A stretch of DNA of 64,000 nt from Aphrocallistes beatrix (taxonomy: Eukaryota > Porifera > Hexactinellida > Sceptrulophora > Aphrocallistidae). The DNA lies in contig OY725488.1 in assembly GCA_963281255.1 (NCBI GenBank), positions 10,699,524 through 10,763,523 of the forward strand, read 5' to 3'. This document shows, piece by piece, positions 31,996-44,430 of the stretch (the first letter of the stretch is position 1; every line of letters begins with the position of its first letter). The position numbers and the translations under genes are program-made. The notes below the pieces were generated by a model. The model ran no database searches and was not told where the DNA came from. It saw nothing but the letters and a program-made list of their open reading frames with translations.

Positions 31996-34519
31996 ATGTC
32001 AACTCTTGCTAACCCCCATTCCGTACCAAAACCGCCAAAAGGGGGAGTGAATGTGTTCCTCCCCAACGGAACTTCACCTGCTCATCTCGCTTCAAATATC
32101 AAGAAACCAGCCGTCCCACTTCCACCTCCCAAACCCCCGGCCAAACCGCCTCCGATACTCGAACCAAGTTTCGAACAACCACCGAGATCTCCACTACCGG
32201 ATGTAGTCAAAAACTCCCTCAACCTTCTACCCCCTCCAAACCCCCCGTCTACCACACCCAAACACGGTGCGAAGGGAAACTATATTTTAACTAATGTGTC
32301 GTCAGAGGAAGGACGAGCCCCGTACATAGACTCATTTGATCCTAAGCTAATCGATGTTGTCAACCTTGCGAAGGAACCGAAACTGATCAATGTTCCCAGC
32401 GTAGAAGACAGAAGGTTTTCTCTGAAAAAGTGGGAGTGAATGACTTCTCTCCTCCTGAGCCTAATTTCGGGAACATTCTGATGCACAAGCAAGGAATGGA
32501 GGTTGTCGGGAAAATGATTGATGAAGAGCTCAGCTACTTCAAATCGTGGGGAAGTATTTGGAAGAGCGGCTGAAGATAGAACAGAGCTACTCCAAAGCTC
32601 TCAGTGACATCCACGAGAAACAGTCCATTCAATCTCCCCTCATGGCTCCGGACATCTACAGAGAGACGTTCACTACGTTCCCTTCCTTCATGACGACTTC
32701 CCAGACCTATCTGGAGTCTCTGTCGCAAGGAGTGAACTCTCTGAGTAAGGACACTCTACCCGCCATCAGGTCTCTCATCGCGAGCAAGAAATCCGTGAAA
32801 GAGCTCTACACGTCTCAGCTGAACAAGCTTGAGAAGGAGAAGCACTCGTACACACGGAAGATGGAGGACAGTCGCCGGTTGTACGGAGAGCTGTACAAAG
32901 AGGTCGACAACCAGAGGACAAACTGCATCAACGCTGCCTCCCGCAATGCCAAGAACTGTGATAAGCTAAAGAAGGCATTCCTCGCTAAGTGCCACGACCT
33001 CGTAGAGTCGCACAATAACTACATAATGGCACTGAAGGCATGCGACATATTCGAACAGTGGTACACGGAATCGCTGCTTCCTGTCTTCCTCAACACCTAC
33101 CAGCGCATCTTCATGCTGCAGACAGACTTCTACTCCAGCTTCTACGACAACTTCGTGACCACGATGCATGGCCGTTTAGATCCCAGCGGGACAGTCATCC
33201 AGCAGCTGATGAACACCGGGTCTACCCTGAACGGGAATCGTGAGTATGAGTAGGTGATCGCGCAGAGAGGAGGGCCTGGGATGAATAGAACTCCGCTCGA
33301 GTACGACGAGAGACTCCCTAAGCACAAGTTCATCGAACTGCTGCCTGAACAGCTCTCGATACAGAACCGTGACGTCACGGGTAGAGTGAGGAATGACCTC
33401 AGCCACCAACTCGCGATCTTCCAGCAGAACACGAAGAGCAAACACACCGAGCTCACCTACATGGACAAAGCCATACGGAACACGCAGGGCGGACACAAGC
33501 CTCTCTCCGGATACCCATTCGACATCAACGAGCTGTGTCGCAGCTTCGCCACCATCATGCTGGAGATGCAGACGGAGTGCTACCGACAGGAGATCTGCCA
33601 GCTGCAGCTGAAGATGGTGGAGGCAGCGCTGGGGGCTACGGACGGAGTTGACGTTGATGACTCTGATATCCTCGACTCTGCATTCCATGAGCGCATAAAG
33701 GGATCCAAGACACTTGACCCAGCCGCAGTGGCGCCTCCGAAGAGCGGACAGAGCGGACTGGTGCGCCGCTACAGCCTGACGGAGGTGCGGGAGAAGGCGA
33801 GCAGTGCGAAGCGGCCCGCCACCCCTCCTGACGTCCACTCCCCGCGTACCGGGTCGGGGGAAGTTGTCCCCATCGAAGAGGAGCCCTGGTACTTCGGGGA
33901 GATATCGCGCGACGAGGCGGAGAAACTGCTGATCTACGACGGAGACTATCTGGTGCGCTACAGCTCTGGACAGCGAGGCTTCGTCATCTCTACGCGATGC
34001 CGAGGCGCCATCAAGCACTTCGTTGTCAAGAAAGAGAATGGAATGTACATGTTCAACAAGCAAGGGTTCATGTCCGTGCGGTCCTTGCTCGAGCACCAAC
34101 AGCTGGAGAAACAGCCGCTCGTAGGCGAGTTCTATCTCCTGCGCGCCATCACTCGGAGTGAAGAGGACAAGTGGGAGATCACTGAGAAGGACCTAGAGTT
34201 GATGGACAAGATCGGAAAGGGGAGTTTCGGCTACGTGTACAAAGGATACATGCACTCCAGGAGCCAGTACGTGGCTATCAAGATGTGTAAGTCAGACGCA
34301 CTGACAGATCAAGACGAGTTCCTTCGAGAAGCAGACATCTTAAAGCAGTACCGTCATCCCAACATTGTCGAGTTCATCGGGGTTAGCCAGCAAGCAGAGT
34401 CCATCTACATCATCATGGAGTTGATGTGTGGCGGAGATTTCCTCACTTTCCTCATCAACATCCCGGTTACCTATCCCTGGTTTTCCTATATGTTTCCAAC
34501 TACAGTAGAACCTCGTTAA
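31996..34519 (+). pseudogene. FES/FER-type non-receptor tyrosine kinase, frameshifted and truncated in the kinase domain
   Basis: A proline-rich N-terminus (residues 1 to about 110) is followed by an F-BAR domain (KYLEERLKIEQSYSKALSDI onwards). A linker comes next, then an SH2 domain (EPWYFGEISRDEAEKLL, with YLVRYSS in place of the usual FLVRES) at about 33880-34140. A kinase N-lobe starts at about 34175, with GKGSFGYVYKG, the VAIK lysine, the helix-C glutamate in FLREADILKQY and the hinge IIMELMCGGDFLTFL. FES/FER kinases bind curved membranes and phosphorylate tyrosines. The homology stops at FLTFL near 34455; the HRD and DFG segments are absent, and a MITE follows at 34501. There are frame breaks near 32425 (an A run) and 32547 (a G run), and an in-frame TAG at 33251. 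The TAG could be removed by a 30-base GTGAGT...AG intron at 33240-33269. The first two may be assembly errors; the missing C-lobe is not explained by them. Confidence 0.9.
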
Positions 34520-34665
34520 TACGAACACCAAGAGACGGTCGAAATTTGTTCTGCTTATCCGGAATCCATATAAACCAGAGTGGTTTACATGTACAGTAGA
34601 TTTTGGATATAGTGATAAAAGGAATTTTAAATTATCACTATATCCAATATATCTATAGGCGCCAA
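34501..34665. mobile_element. Pogo-type MITE (TACAGTAGAACC) after the truncated kinase
   Basis: TACAGTAGAACCTCGTTAATACG start. Contains a second TACAGTAGA and an inverted pair, GGATATAGTGATAA / TTATCACTATATCC. The right end is unclear. Confidence 0.55.
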
Positions 34666-34754
34666 GTGTGGGGGGCAGTTCTGGAGCCTGTGGGGGGCCG
34701 TGGTGCTGGGCAATGGAGCAGTGGAGGAAGCTGTGGTATGTCAAGACTCCACAC

Positions 34755-34891
34755 AAACTTATACTTCTATTGACTAATTTTCACGAGTTTCCCCTTTTTT
34801 TTCCCACTATTTTGTCCCACTTTTTTTATACATATTTCCTATTGCGTCCTGTGAAACGCTTCTCGCTTTTTTTATTGCTCAAGTTGGCATG
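34755..34891. mobile_element. MITE of the CATGCCAACT family, left-truncated
   Basis: Right terminus AAGTTGGCATG at 34881-34891, followed by TA and the same flank (TGTAATTCCAAATATCG) as the complete copy at 61040-61221. The insertion therefore predates the B/C duplication. Confidence 0.75.
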
Positions 34892-35703
34892 TATGTAATT
34901 CCAAATATCGTGTCTCTGTTCCTTTTTGTTAAGAATGTATTACCAGCATATATTCAACATTCTATGTAAGTGCACATTCCAATTTTCAAAATCGTTGTCA
35001 TCATGTCATTACGCAATAGTTATTTTTAGAGTCAAATTTTATCGATTTTCTGATCTGCTTTAAGCACACTTCAGATAAGTTCAAGATTGGGATCGGTTTG
35101 ATTTGAAAAATTGGAATTGCCATTGGAATGTTTTACATTCCTGCGTTGCTATGGAGTTGCTATCGAAATACCTTTTCGCCGTTTGAGGCTATATCCTGAA
35201 CGCCGTAGTCTTTAGACAGTCAAGTTTAGTTATATTTAATACTCAATAATGGATACCCTAGACTAGTTCAGACCAGTGTTCCCCTCAGGAATATTATTGG
35301 AAAGCGCGTTAATTTTTGATTTTTTTTGTGCGGTTTATTCGGGTAAATTGCATTATTTCACAACAAAATCGCGTTATTCAACAAGCAAAGCTAAATAGCG
35401 CACTTAACTTCGCTTGGCGGGAAACAATGATTCAGACTGCATTTCTAACTCTAAATTCAGCGCCTTTCGATATATAAGACAAATTCGTTACATTTGTATA
35501 ATAGAACACTGAATTATTTTGAATAGCGACAGAACTGAAGTGGTGGTATTTGTAGAACTATCATATATCTCAATACTAGAGTCTAGCAGTGAATGTACGT
35601 AGTAGGAATTCGTGTCTAGTTTCAGTTTGTGGTGGAGTATTACAGTGCCACTCCATATGAAGACATTTCTCTGTAATCGTATTCCATTAGGCGTACTGTA
35701 GAG

Positions 35704-35820
35704 TATATATGTGCAGATAGATTGAGCTAGCTATTCAAGAAACTACTCAACTCTAACAAACAAATCGAAACAATAAACAACTCAACTCAAAACAAAACAG
35801 TTCTAACACGCAACATTCAG
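35704..35820 (+). promoter_or_regulatory. TATA box and untranslated leader exon (block B)
   Basis: TATATATG at 35704-35711, an ATG-free leader, and ACATTCAG|GTGAGT with the exon end at 35820. The next downstream start codon on this strand in a real gene is NLR2 at 40229, directly after a TTTTTAG acceptor. Confidence 0.55.
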
Positions 35821-35869
35821 GTGAGTTGAAATGAATTGAATTCCTCGTAACTGTTTATTAATACAAGTA

Positions 35870-36088
35870 CAGTGGAACCCCGCATAACGGTCACCCCAGA
35901 ATAGCGACCACCCCGATATTCCGGGAACTTTTAAAGTCTCTTCGGACTTCAAACAGACATTAACATTGATTTATTTCAGAATTACGACCACACAACCGCA
36001 TTGAACTGATCCATGGTTTCTTTCTGAAGTTTCACAATTACGGACATTTTTCTTGGTCTCAAGGGTGACTAATTCCAGGGTTCCACTG
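35870..36088. mobile_element. Mariner/pogo-type MITE, copy B
   Basis: Same element and position as 16763-16980, TA-flanked. Confidence 0.85.
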
Positions 36089-37060
36089 TAATGTGTTTTT
36101 ATTGTTTATTTTGCTTTTTATTATTCACAAATAGACACAAAAAATTCTTTTTGTTTCGTTACCAAATTGTGCTTTCGATTCAGTGAATCTGACTTTAGAA
36201 TTTAAATAATAAGGCGCCCGTCCTGTCTGATAGAATAGCAATACGTCAACCGACAAAGTATTTGAACACTTGATTCTTTCCCGTACAAATAGTACTGAAT
36301 TTGATCTTTCCATGAAGGACAATACATTCAAATTCTCACAGATCCTAAAAGTCTGATTTTAGATTAGAAAGCTACACATTCGAATTAGTCATAGTTGGAC
36401 ATATCTTATATAATACTCAATCTGTAATCCGATTGGCTATCACATTCTGTTTAGAAGTACAATTTATATGTAAAATAGTCTAGTGTTCAAATACTTTACT
36501 CCCGGTGGTGTATAGTTCTATCATAAAATGTGTATTTTTCTCAGAGGTGCGAAAATATGAGGTATCGGGCTGAAGAACTTGATATTCGCATTCCCAGTTC
36601 TGACTATCATAATAATTCAAGAAAGTCCATCGTGTATATTTCTATTGTTAGAATGACCACCAACTCTAATGCCTAAACTTGTTCGTGGGTACTGTGACAG
36701 TGTTTCAGGATGGCATATGTGAAGTGTTTACGGCCTCCCCTTGCGTCCCCCCTCCACTACACCCTACCCTGATCAGGATAGATTCAGGGATAATTAGCAC
36801 ACCAAACATTTTGCTATTTGAGTCTGTATTAAGGAAATCCATTGAATTAGATTATAAAATAAACTGGCATTTCAGCACCATATTGAAATCAGTTTCATTT
36901 GCTCAATAACCCAAAATGAAAATGCCACTTTTCTTTACGCCTAAATCTATAAAAAACATTATAATGTAGAAATAAATTGGGTTTCTAAATTTTCACGCTC
37001 CGAACACTTTAAGGTTTATATCCATACGCGTAAAGGAGCGTCTCGCGCTCCTAGAAAATC

Positions 37061-37450
37061 CGTTGATTTATACCATGGTCCTGGATAATACATTATTAAT
37101 AAACCTTATGTGGCGATTAATCATATTTACACTCCTTTAGCTCGAATCCATTTTATGACGGAAATATTTCTGAATGTGTTAGTTTATTCACTAAATGCAT
37201 CATTCTAGTCACTACTCGCTAGGAGTTTCTTCAAGGGGCGCGGTCAAAGTGGCTACCAATACACAGCGACCTAACTGTTTTACTAATTCACACCTAGGGT
37301 GTTAAGTCACTTCCATCCGGTCACCAACATTTGATTGAGAGGATATTCTTCAAGAATATCGTGACTGTGCTTTACTTATTAAAGTATGTTAAATAATCGA
37401 AATCGAGTAGGTTATGTATAATAAGAACTGTTACAAATTCTTAAGTAACT
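37061..37450. other. Intergenic, nothing recognised
   Basis: Partly similar to 18235-18350 of the block A flank; no gene. Confidence 0.4.
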
Positions 37451-37459
37451 CATGTCGTG

Positions 37460-38450
37460 CTACAATGTAAAATCAACATTTCGTTTTTTAGTTGAGAAAG
37501 TATCGATTACTTTCTCAACGTCTACTTCAATGTCTCTATGGATAAATAGTCGTGCAAGTCCGTTGAGTCTTTTCTCAGATGTTGTTGATCTCAAATAATT
37601 ATTGAGGTATTTCAAAGTAGAAAAGGTCGGCTCCGATGATGCAGTGGTAGTGGGTAGAGAGCAATAGATTTTTAGATACGAATGGATAGCTGGGTAAAAG
37701 TATTGATCACATTCGGCAAGTGCTTCAACGGGACAAATCGGTCGCTTAACTTTCGGGATCTTCTTCCATTTCAAAAGCCACCTGTCGTACTCCCCTCGAA
37801 CTTCAATATTTGAATATGGATAGCTATTCTGGTAAATAATATTATTTCTTCAATGTCTCTGAATTCATAATTTCCGCGTACCACGGCAATAGCGCTGAAA
37901 TTTCATTGTCAATGTGTTTTTGCTTGTCGAAACGGTCAATTAGGTCGTTGATGCTTTTGTCGAGGTAGAGTATTAATATCGACCGTTTGTAGTACTCGCC
38001 TGGGTTTGAAGAAGCCATGTTAGCTCGATTTTGCTGATGTCCCGTAATGCGAGGTTGCTGTAATTCTTCTTTCAACATCTTCTCTGCTTCAGTTTTGATT
38101 TCTAACATAAGTGAATCGACTTTCTCACGTTTCTTTACAACATCGACGCACAAATGTATTTCTGATAAACATTGTATAATATCCTTGTCCACTGAAGTTT
38201 CTCAGAAACTGGCTTAGTGACTGATAGCAGTTCTCCATCGTCAATGGTGCAATGACAAACTCAAGCTTCAGGATTGATGCCTTGAAAGTCCATGCTCAGA
38301 CGATGCTGTTGTATCACGCCACATTGCTATCTCCTCCAGCACGATGGTAATCTCCTTGAAGAAACTGCGAAATCTGGAGACAGATTCGTGTCTTTCAACC
38401 CAAGCGTCTCGCAGAGCCTTATTAAACGCTGCTTTCCTCCAGCATCAGGA
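37460..38450 (-). pseudogene. hAT-family transposase remnant (C-terminal half)
   Basis: Minus-strand translation gives, in order, a WVERHESVSRF-like segment (about 38410), a helical part with MDKDIIQ (38192 down) and the hAT dimerisation region at 37774-37460. That last region includes LPTTTASSEPTFSTLKYL and a NYLRSTTSEKRLNGLARLFIH-type end. At least two frame changes and a stop after 37842 separate the parts. It is similar to ZMYM/DUF4371-type hAT transposases common in invertebrates. The N-terminal zinc finger and first catalytic residues are not visible. Confidence 0.82.
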
Positions 38451-38455
38451 GCATC

Positions 38456-39257
38456 CAGGGTTGGCTAATTAAACCCACCCCCTAGGTTAAACCCGGGCTG
38501 GGCAAAACCCCCTTTTGTGGGTTAAACTGGGTTAAAGTGGGTTTTATTCTAATGTACTTGTAAATCAGCGATATCAATTGTTTGGATTGAAAATTCTTAT
38601 TCTGCAAGTATTATATTGAGATTCCGTAATGATGTTTTTAATAAGACTTGATGTACGAACATGGAATTTCTTAAAAGTTACAACAATCTGAAGTGCTTTA
38701 AGTAAACAATCAAATGATACGTACTAGTACTTGTATATAGTAGAGCAGTTTGTTCATCTTACCTACTCTAATCATAGCAGGTACTACATGTATAATGGCT
38801 AGTTTTGTTGGTGGCCCAGTGATCCTGTTCGAAGCTTTTGTAGAAGGTCCAAGGTGAGGCGCATAAATGCTTCTATCGAGCGGATATTTTTAATTTAGTC
38901 TAGAACAAACTTCGAAATAGATTAGACTTAGAAAACCAGCAAAATTGGTAACCTGTTATAGGGAATTGAGAGGTTCAGTGGAGTTTGAATGGTGATTTGC
39001 TTTTCATTTGTTTTAGATTTTCATTTGTGTATTAGATTTTGATATGCACCTCTATGCACCTCTATGCACCTCATCAAAAAATACGCTAATATAATTACTG
39101 TAATTATATCGTTGAATTTGAAAACAAAGACAATAACTGGGAAAATCCGTTTCTGGAGAATAAAACCCGTTTTAACCAGGGTTAAACTAATTAAACCCGG
39201 GGTTTAACCCACTGGGCTGGGCAAAACCTATTTAACCCTGGTTAAATTCCAACCCTG
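38456..39257. mobile_element. hAT-type MITE, CAGGGTTGG ends
   Basis: CAGGGTTGG at the left and CCAACCCTG at the right. Subterminal GGTTAAACCCGGGnTGGGCAAAA-type repeats occur inverted at both ends. TATGCACCTC is repeated three times near 39050. The 8-bp flanks do not match, so the target duplication is lost or one end has moved. It directly abuts the hAT transposase remnant. Confidence 0.75.
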
Positions 39258-39392
39258 AATTGAATTCGTTTACGTTGGTTCTGTCATTAAATAGGGTTTT
39301 GAATTCTGGATTTGAATTCCGGGATTGGTTTTTAAATCCCCGGATCCCGAATGGGAAATAGAATAGGCATAAATTATTATCTTATTAAACTA

Positions 39393-39723
39393 CAGTACAC
39401 CCTCGCTAATCCGAACAGCTCTGTGCCAATGATCTAAAAATTCGTTCGGATTAGTGAATTTGTTCCGATTAGTGAAATAACACTAATTCAATGGGGTATT
39501 AACTATGAAAAATTTGAATTGTTAGAATATTAGGATAATATTTTGTTATAATTACTTCTTTAATGAGGTTCCTCAATCTTATTGAAGTGTATAATATTAT
39601 AAACGTTGATTTAAAGCATAGAGGCGAAAAATATTATATTTCGGGTGTTCGCATTGAAAGAATGAAGTGTTCGGATTAGCGAGGGTTCGGACTAGCGAGG
39701 TTCGGATTAGCGAGGGTGTACTG
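39393..39723. mobile_element. Pogo-type MITE (TACAGTACACCCTCGCTAATCC)
   Basis: CAGTACACCCTCGCTAATCCG and its inverse at the right, flanked by TA. The right arm carries three GGATTAGCGAGG-like units. Confidence 0.9.
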
Positions 39724-39725
39724 TA

Positions 39726-40228
39726 TTGATACACACACAGTAATTACCCCAGCAAGGTACACAAGAGAACAATTATACTTTGGAAATAGTTATACGTTTG
39801 TTGAAAATGTGTAAATTGTAATTGTAGAGTAATCATACCAGTATTTAGATTGGGAATATCACTTTTGGAATAACTGTAATAGTTTTAACGAATATACTTT
39901 CAATTGCAGTCAACTCTGCATAATTGGGACATCGGTCAATACGGAACATCGCTTAATAGGAACATTGGCTTATTGGAAACTCTGATTAATCGTGATGAAA
40001 TATCGAACCCCACTCAGTCCCAAATCCGTGGAGTCGATTATAACTCTGACCAGTTTAATAACTCAATATTTAGTAGATACAAATGTCCAATGTTAAGTCC
40101 AGATTGAGGAGAAATCAATCCCGAAATACCTGAATTTAAAAATTACAACGGTCGATCTGCCTAACATTGTCTAAATAGCAGTAGGTTGGGTCTGTGTCAT
40201 TTGTTACTATTTTTATTCTACTTTTTAG
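39726..40228. other. NLR2 upstream region with a MITE half
   Basis: At 39908 CAGTCAACTCTGCATAATTGG looks like one end of a pogo-type MITE. Otherwise nothing until the TTTTTAG acceptor at 40228. Confidence 0.4.
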
Positions 40229-43200
40229 ATGTCTGCCCTTTCTCAACTCAAACAACTCTCAAACGCACTGAGCAGACACGACATCCATCAACTACACGAT
40301 TCTCTGTCAGTGCCAGATGGTGTCTGTGATCGAGACAGTGATGGAACTCTATTCATTCAATCCTTGCAAAGATGGAACGAGTTCGATCCGTTTATTTTCC
40401 ACCAATCACTGTCAGCCATTCGACCAGATTTAGTAGGCGTAGCGCTTAACATTAGTTGGTTGTGTGTCGATGTGCCTGGAATGCATTCCGATCAACCATT
40501 AACAGTGAAAGGTCTTGTCCAACTTCTACAATGGGGAATATCGATTGGGAATCTCCGTTTAATCCATACTGCATATCAATCGGGAGAGAATGAAGTGAAG
40601 TTCGATAATACAATGAAGTTACTCCTCAAAAATGATGTCATACGAAAGGATTTGAAAGAATTGACTCGCCTACTCATTGATATTGAGTTAACCGCAATTG
40701 CTGAGAATCTCAATGCTTATACGAAAGTATTTCAAAACATGTCAGACCATGAATTCATATCTAAATTCCGGAAAGAGCTAGCTCGCTTAGGAAAGCAAAT
40801 AAATAGAATGGGAACATTACTTGAAGGAATTCCTAGAAACACAATTTCGAAATGTGAAACAAATGTTAGGAAACGATGACGCTGTCAGTCTCGAGAAGGT
40901 GTATGTCGATCTCACAATCCTTAAACAAAAACCGAGACCCGTTTCATACGAAGACGAAACAACTTATAATGAAATCGCCTATCTCAGAAAGATAGCGAAC
41001 AAAGAAGTCGATATAACTCCCATTGACTTTATGGAAGAAATGAAATCGTGCGACCCGTCTAAACCTGAGATTAAATGTTTCATCGGAAACCCCGGGTGCG
41101 GAAAAACATTTCTCTGCAACAGAACGGCACTGAGATTCGGGAACAATGAACTGTCCGAATTCTCCTACTCACTGTGCATTCCCTGCCGGAAACAAGAGTG
41201 GCACGAGATGGAGTCCTCACGAGTGGAGGCAGGTCTCCCCATCACCACCGATTTCATCTGCGAATGGCTTCTCCTCGGTCTACCTATTGGCCCCAGCTGG
41301 ACCACAGACCTGGCCAAGCACATCACAGAGACAGATGGAGAGGGACTATTACTCATTATTGACAGCCTCGATGAATTCACGAAAGATGTCCCCTTCCAGA
41401 AAACACTTCTCTACTTCCTCCTAACCAGACAGGTCCTCACACGGTCCTTCATCCTCCTGACCAGCCGACCTGGTGCCTGGACAGACATTTCCACTTCACA
41501 CCAGCTCCTCATCACCTCCTTCTACCATGTGCTGGGATTCTCTCCTGCACAGAGAGACCTATACTTCCAGAAACAATTCGATGATGACACCAAACTGAAG
41601 CGATGCACACGTCTCCTCGACAGATACGATGAGATGAAGCAACTGTCACTAATCCCAGTGAACGCATCCCTGTTCGCTGCCCTCCTGAAAAGTGAATACG
41701 GTGCTCGCATCCACACCCTGACAAAGCTGTACTACGAACTGACTCTGTACCTGATTCGAAGACAACTGACACGAATGCTACTGGAAGAATTGTCGAAAGT
41801 GAGCGAAATATCCGAATTGGACAGCAACGTTTTAGAATGTCTCCACTCAATCGGGTTCATCGCGTACCAGGGCGTGGCCTTTAGGGAGATGATCTCTGAC
41901 AAAAAGGTACCGTTGCGAGTTGGTAAGGTGTTAAAGTCGAGTGAGTGTCTGGGTCTAGTTCAGGAATATGTGAAAGTGGGTAAAATGGGTATTTTCACGA
42001 AAGTGTGGGCATTCGCCCATTTGACAATTCAAGAGTTCATTGGTGCCATCTGGCTGAAGAGTTGCAGTTGGCGAGATCAGTGTCTCTCTGTTCGGTTTAT
42101 CGTGCATACGAACGACGTTTTCTCAGTGTTCCGTATGGTTGTTCGATTCTTATGTGGACTGTTATCCGACCAGTCAATGAATGTGTTCTACCTCCTATTT
42201 AAACATGTGACACCTCGCCCTGTTCCCACTCACCATCTTCCTGAGTGTGTTCAACTCAGATATGAGCAATATGATCTATTCTTCCGATGCACAGGCTGGA
42301 AGGAATTCAGTGAAAAGTTCTTTCAACTGAGTGCAATGTTGTCTGAATCTGATTGCGATTCTATTCCTAATTTCTTCCAAGTGTGCAGACGTTTCATTCC
42401 TGACTCAGTCTGCTTCTACATTGAGAGTGCAGTGACTCCAAACGAGTGGATTTGTTTCCTGGAATCTTTGCCACTTTTTGAACACATCCACCTCATCCTT
42501 GTGTGTTCTGACTATGTCACTCCGGAACAACTCTTCGATCTATTCGATTGTATTAAGAAATGCTCTGTGAGTTGTGTAGCACTTCAGTTATACAATAAAT
42601 CTAACACAGAAGTTCTCGATTATGCAAATGCCATCCAACGCACTCAGCTGACTAACACTAAGCTAAGTTTAGAACTGAATCAGTGTAAGCTAACTGAAAC
42701 AGAAACAGTTAAAGCCTTATCCACCTGCTCAGCCAATCAAATTCTCTCTGGACTGTGTTTATATCTTAATGAATTCCCTCCCGACACTCTCAGTCTGCTA
42801 ACCAATCAAATATCGACTTGTCATAACTTGGAGTATAGGCACAGTAACACCTCTGAATATGAAGTTCTATTTTCAGGTCTCTCCTCTGCCACACACATCA
42901 ATGGGTTACACCTCTATCTCATTCCCACTGAATACCATCAACACCTGTACTCTCTGCTACCTTCACTCTCTAACCTCAGAGAAATAACATGGAATAATAC
43001 AGATGACTCCTACTCAATACTACCTCACATAAGTCACCTCTCTTCTCTCTCCTACCTACATATACGAGGTTATCAATTAACTCCTGACAACCTCTCTGAC
43101 AGTCTTCTACAGCTGCTGCACTCAAACAAACACTCAATCAGAGTATTGGAATTAGTATGGTTAGAGAAGATTGGATTCAACCGTTTGGATGGATTTCTCG

Positions 43201-43580
43201 GTTGCTTGCAGTCCTGTACTAACTTAGTAATGTTGGAACTAGACTTTGCTCGCATAAGTTGTGATGACGTCACTCTCTGGTCTTTGGCAGTTCGCAATCT
43301 CACCTCTTTACTTTATTTGCGTTTCTTCTTTGTCTCCCTTTCTGATTCAGGAATGTTGAGTCTATGTAGAGGTCTCCTATTCCATCCTAACATTAGATAT
43401 TTGGAAGTATATGACTGTGAACTGAGTTCTGATTCCTGTCTTCCTCTCAAGAATCTGATTCCAACTCTCAAACAGCTGAAGTACCTGAGAGTGAATGAAC
43501 TCTCCAAACCAGAAACTGAACCTATCGAACTCCTCAAGCTAACAGCTGATCAGTATGGTATAGTGCATGGCCTCCGTTAG
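40229..43580 (+). pseudogene. NACHT-LRR receptor (NLR), copy 2, one frameshift
   Basis: Paralogue of the NLR at 20213, with the same domain order. Walker A is GNPGCGKT, Walker B LLLIIDSLDEF. The frame is open from 40229 to 40879 and again from 40821 to 43580. Relative to copy 1, one extra A near 40800 (AATAAATAG versus AATAATAG) breaks it after about 190 codons. Removing that one difference would give about 1116 residues. The NACHT region is nearly identical to copy 1, while the first 180 residues and the LRRs differ more. The 3' acceptor TTTCAG of copy 1 is TTTCAA here. This may be a recent pseudogene or an intact gene with a sequencing error; the otherwise clean frame favours caution about calling it dead. 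Confidence 0.85.
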
Positions 43581-44430
43581 GTAATAATAATTTAAATTTA
43601 GAATATGTCACTGGTGTCATTTGGTATTCTGAATTTAGAAATACTAACTATTGACTAGCTTAATCATTCGTTTCAATTTCACGATCAACTGTACACTAAA
43701 CTGAGTTTCTGTTCCACTCCTGAGACACTCACCACTTCACACCTCTCCCTAACTGTACTTTGTATTTATTCTAATAGAGCGACACTAAATAGTTCCGTTT
43801 TCAGAGGTGTTAGAATATGCAACTATAGAATTTGAGTTAGAACAAGAACTAGCGACATGAAAAGATTGGTTGATGAGAGGTGTGAACTGTTGTAGTGACA
43901 TGTTCTGCCATTAACTGGACACATTTAACTAAAAATAAACCGGAAATGTCTGAAATCTGAAAATATTTATAATTATACATAATTCCGTTTAAATATGAAT
44001 TCACGCTTTGACCAATAGATTTGCATCTTTTGTATTTCATAGACTTAGCAACTGTTAGTACAAATTCATTCTTAGATTCTGATTGGTTGAAATTTGTTTA
44101 TCTTATCAAAGGCAGACAACAAAACTGTTTATATTTATGGAAATATTTGACACCTTCATATTTGTCTATCCAGGGTATATTCAATTTATTCCTTAAAATA
44201 GAATGTGACACAATTGTGACAGCTATGCTACCTCATTATTGCTTACTTAGTATTATTACTTGTCAATTCTCTGTGTCGTATTTCACTGAATTTATCTCAT
44301 TATTTTTCTCTTTTCTAGACACTACACACCTCAATACTCTCACTCCATGAGTCAATCTTCTTTCTCACACATTCCTAATACCTCCCCTATCTCTACTTGA
44401 ACTCCATTTACATTACAGTGTTTGCTTTGT
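43581..44430 (+). other. NLR2 3' flank, duplicated with NLR1
   Basis: Collinear with 23558-24430 with small indels. No coding frame. Confidence 0.5.

Larger units (their letters stand above)
34892..37060. repeat. Duplicated block B (leader block, copy 2)
   Basis: Matches block C from 61222 on, and block A from 35066. Contains the TATA/leader exon and the pogo-type MITE. After about 36590 it diverges, and the GCGTAAAGGAGCGTCTCGCGCTCC segment recurs at about 37028-37051. No coding gene. Confidence 0.85.

Noticed and set aside
33176-34099. 307-codon open frame on the minus strand
   Set aside because: It is antisense to the SH2/linker/kinase part of the FES/FER gene, whose sense strand has clear domains. 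The frame is open because of codon bias on the GC-rich sense strand.
39904-40107. 67-codon frame before NLR2 as an extra N-terminal exon
   Set aside because: It falls in a pogo-type MITE end and lacks a donor that would join in frame to 40229.
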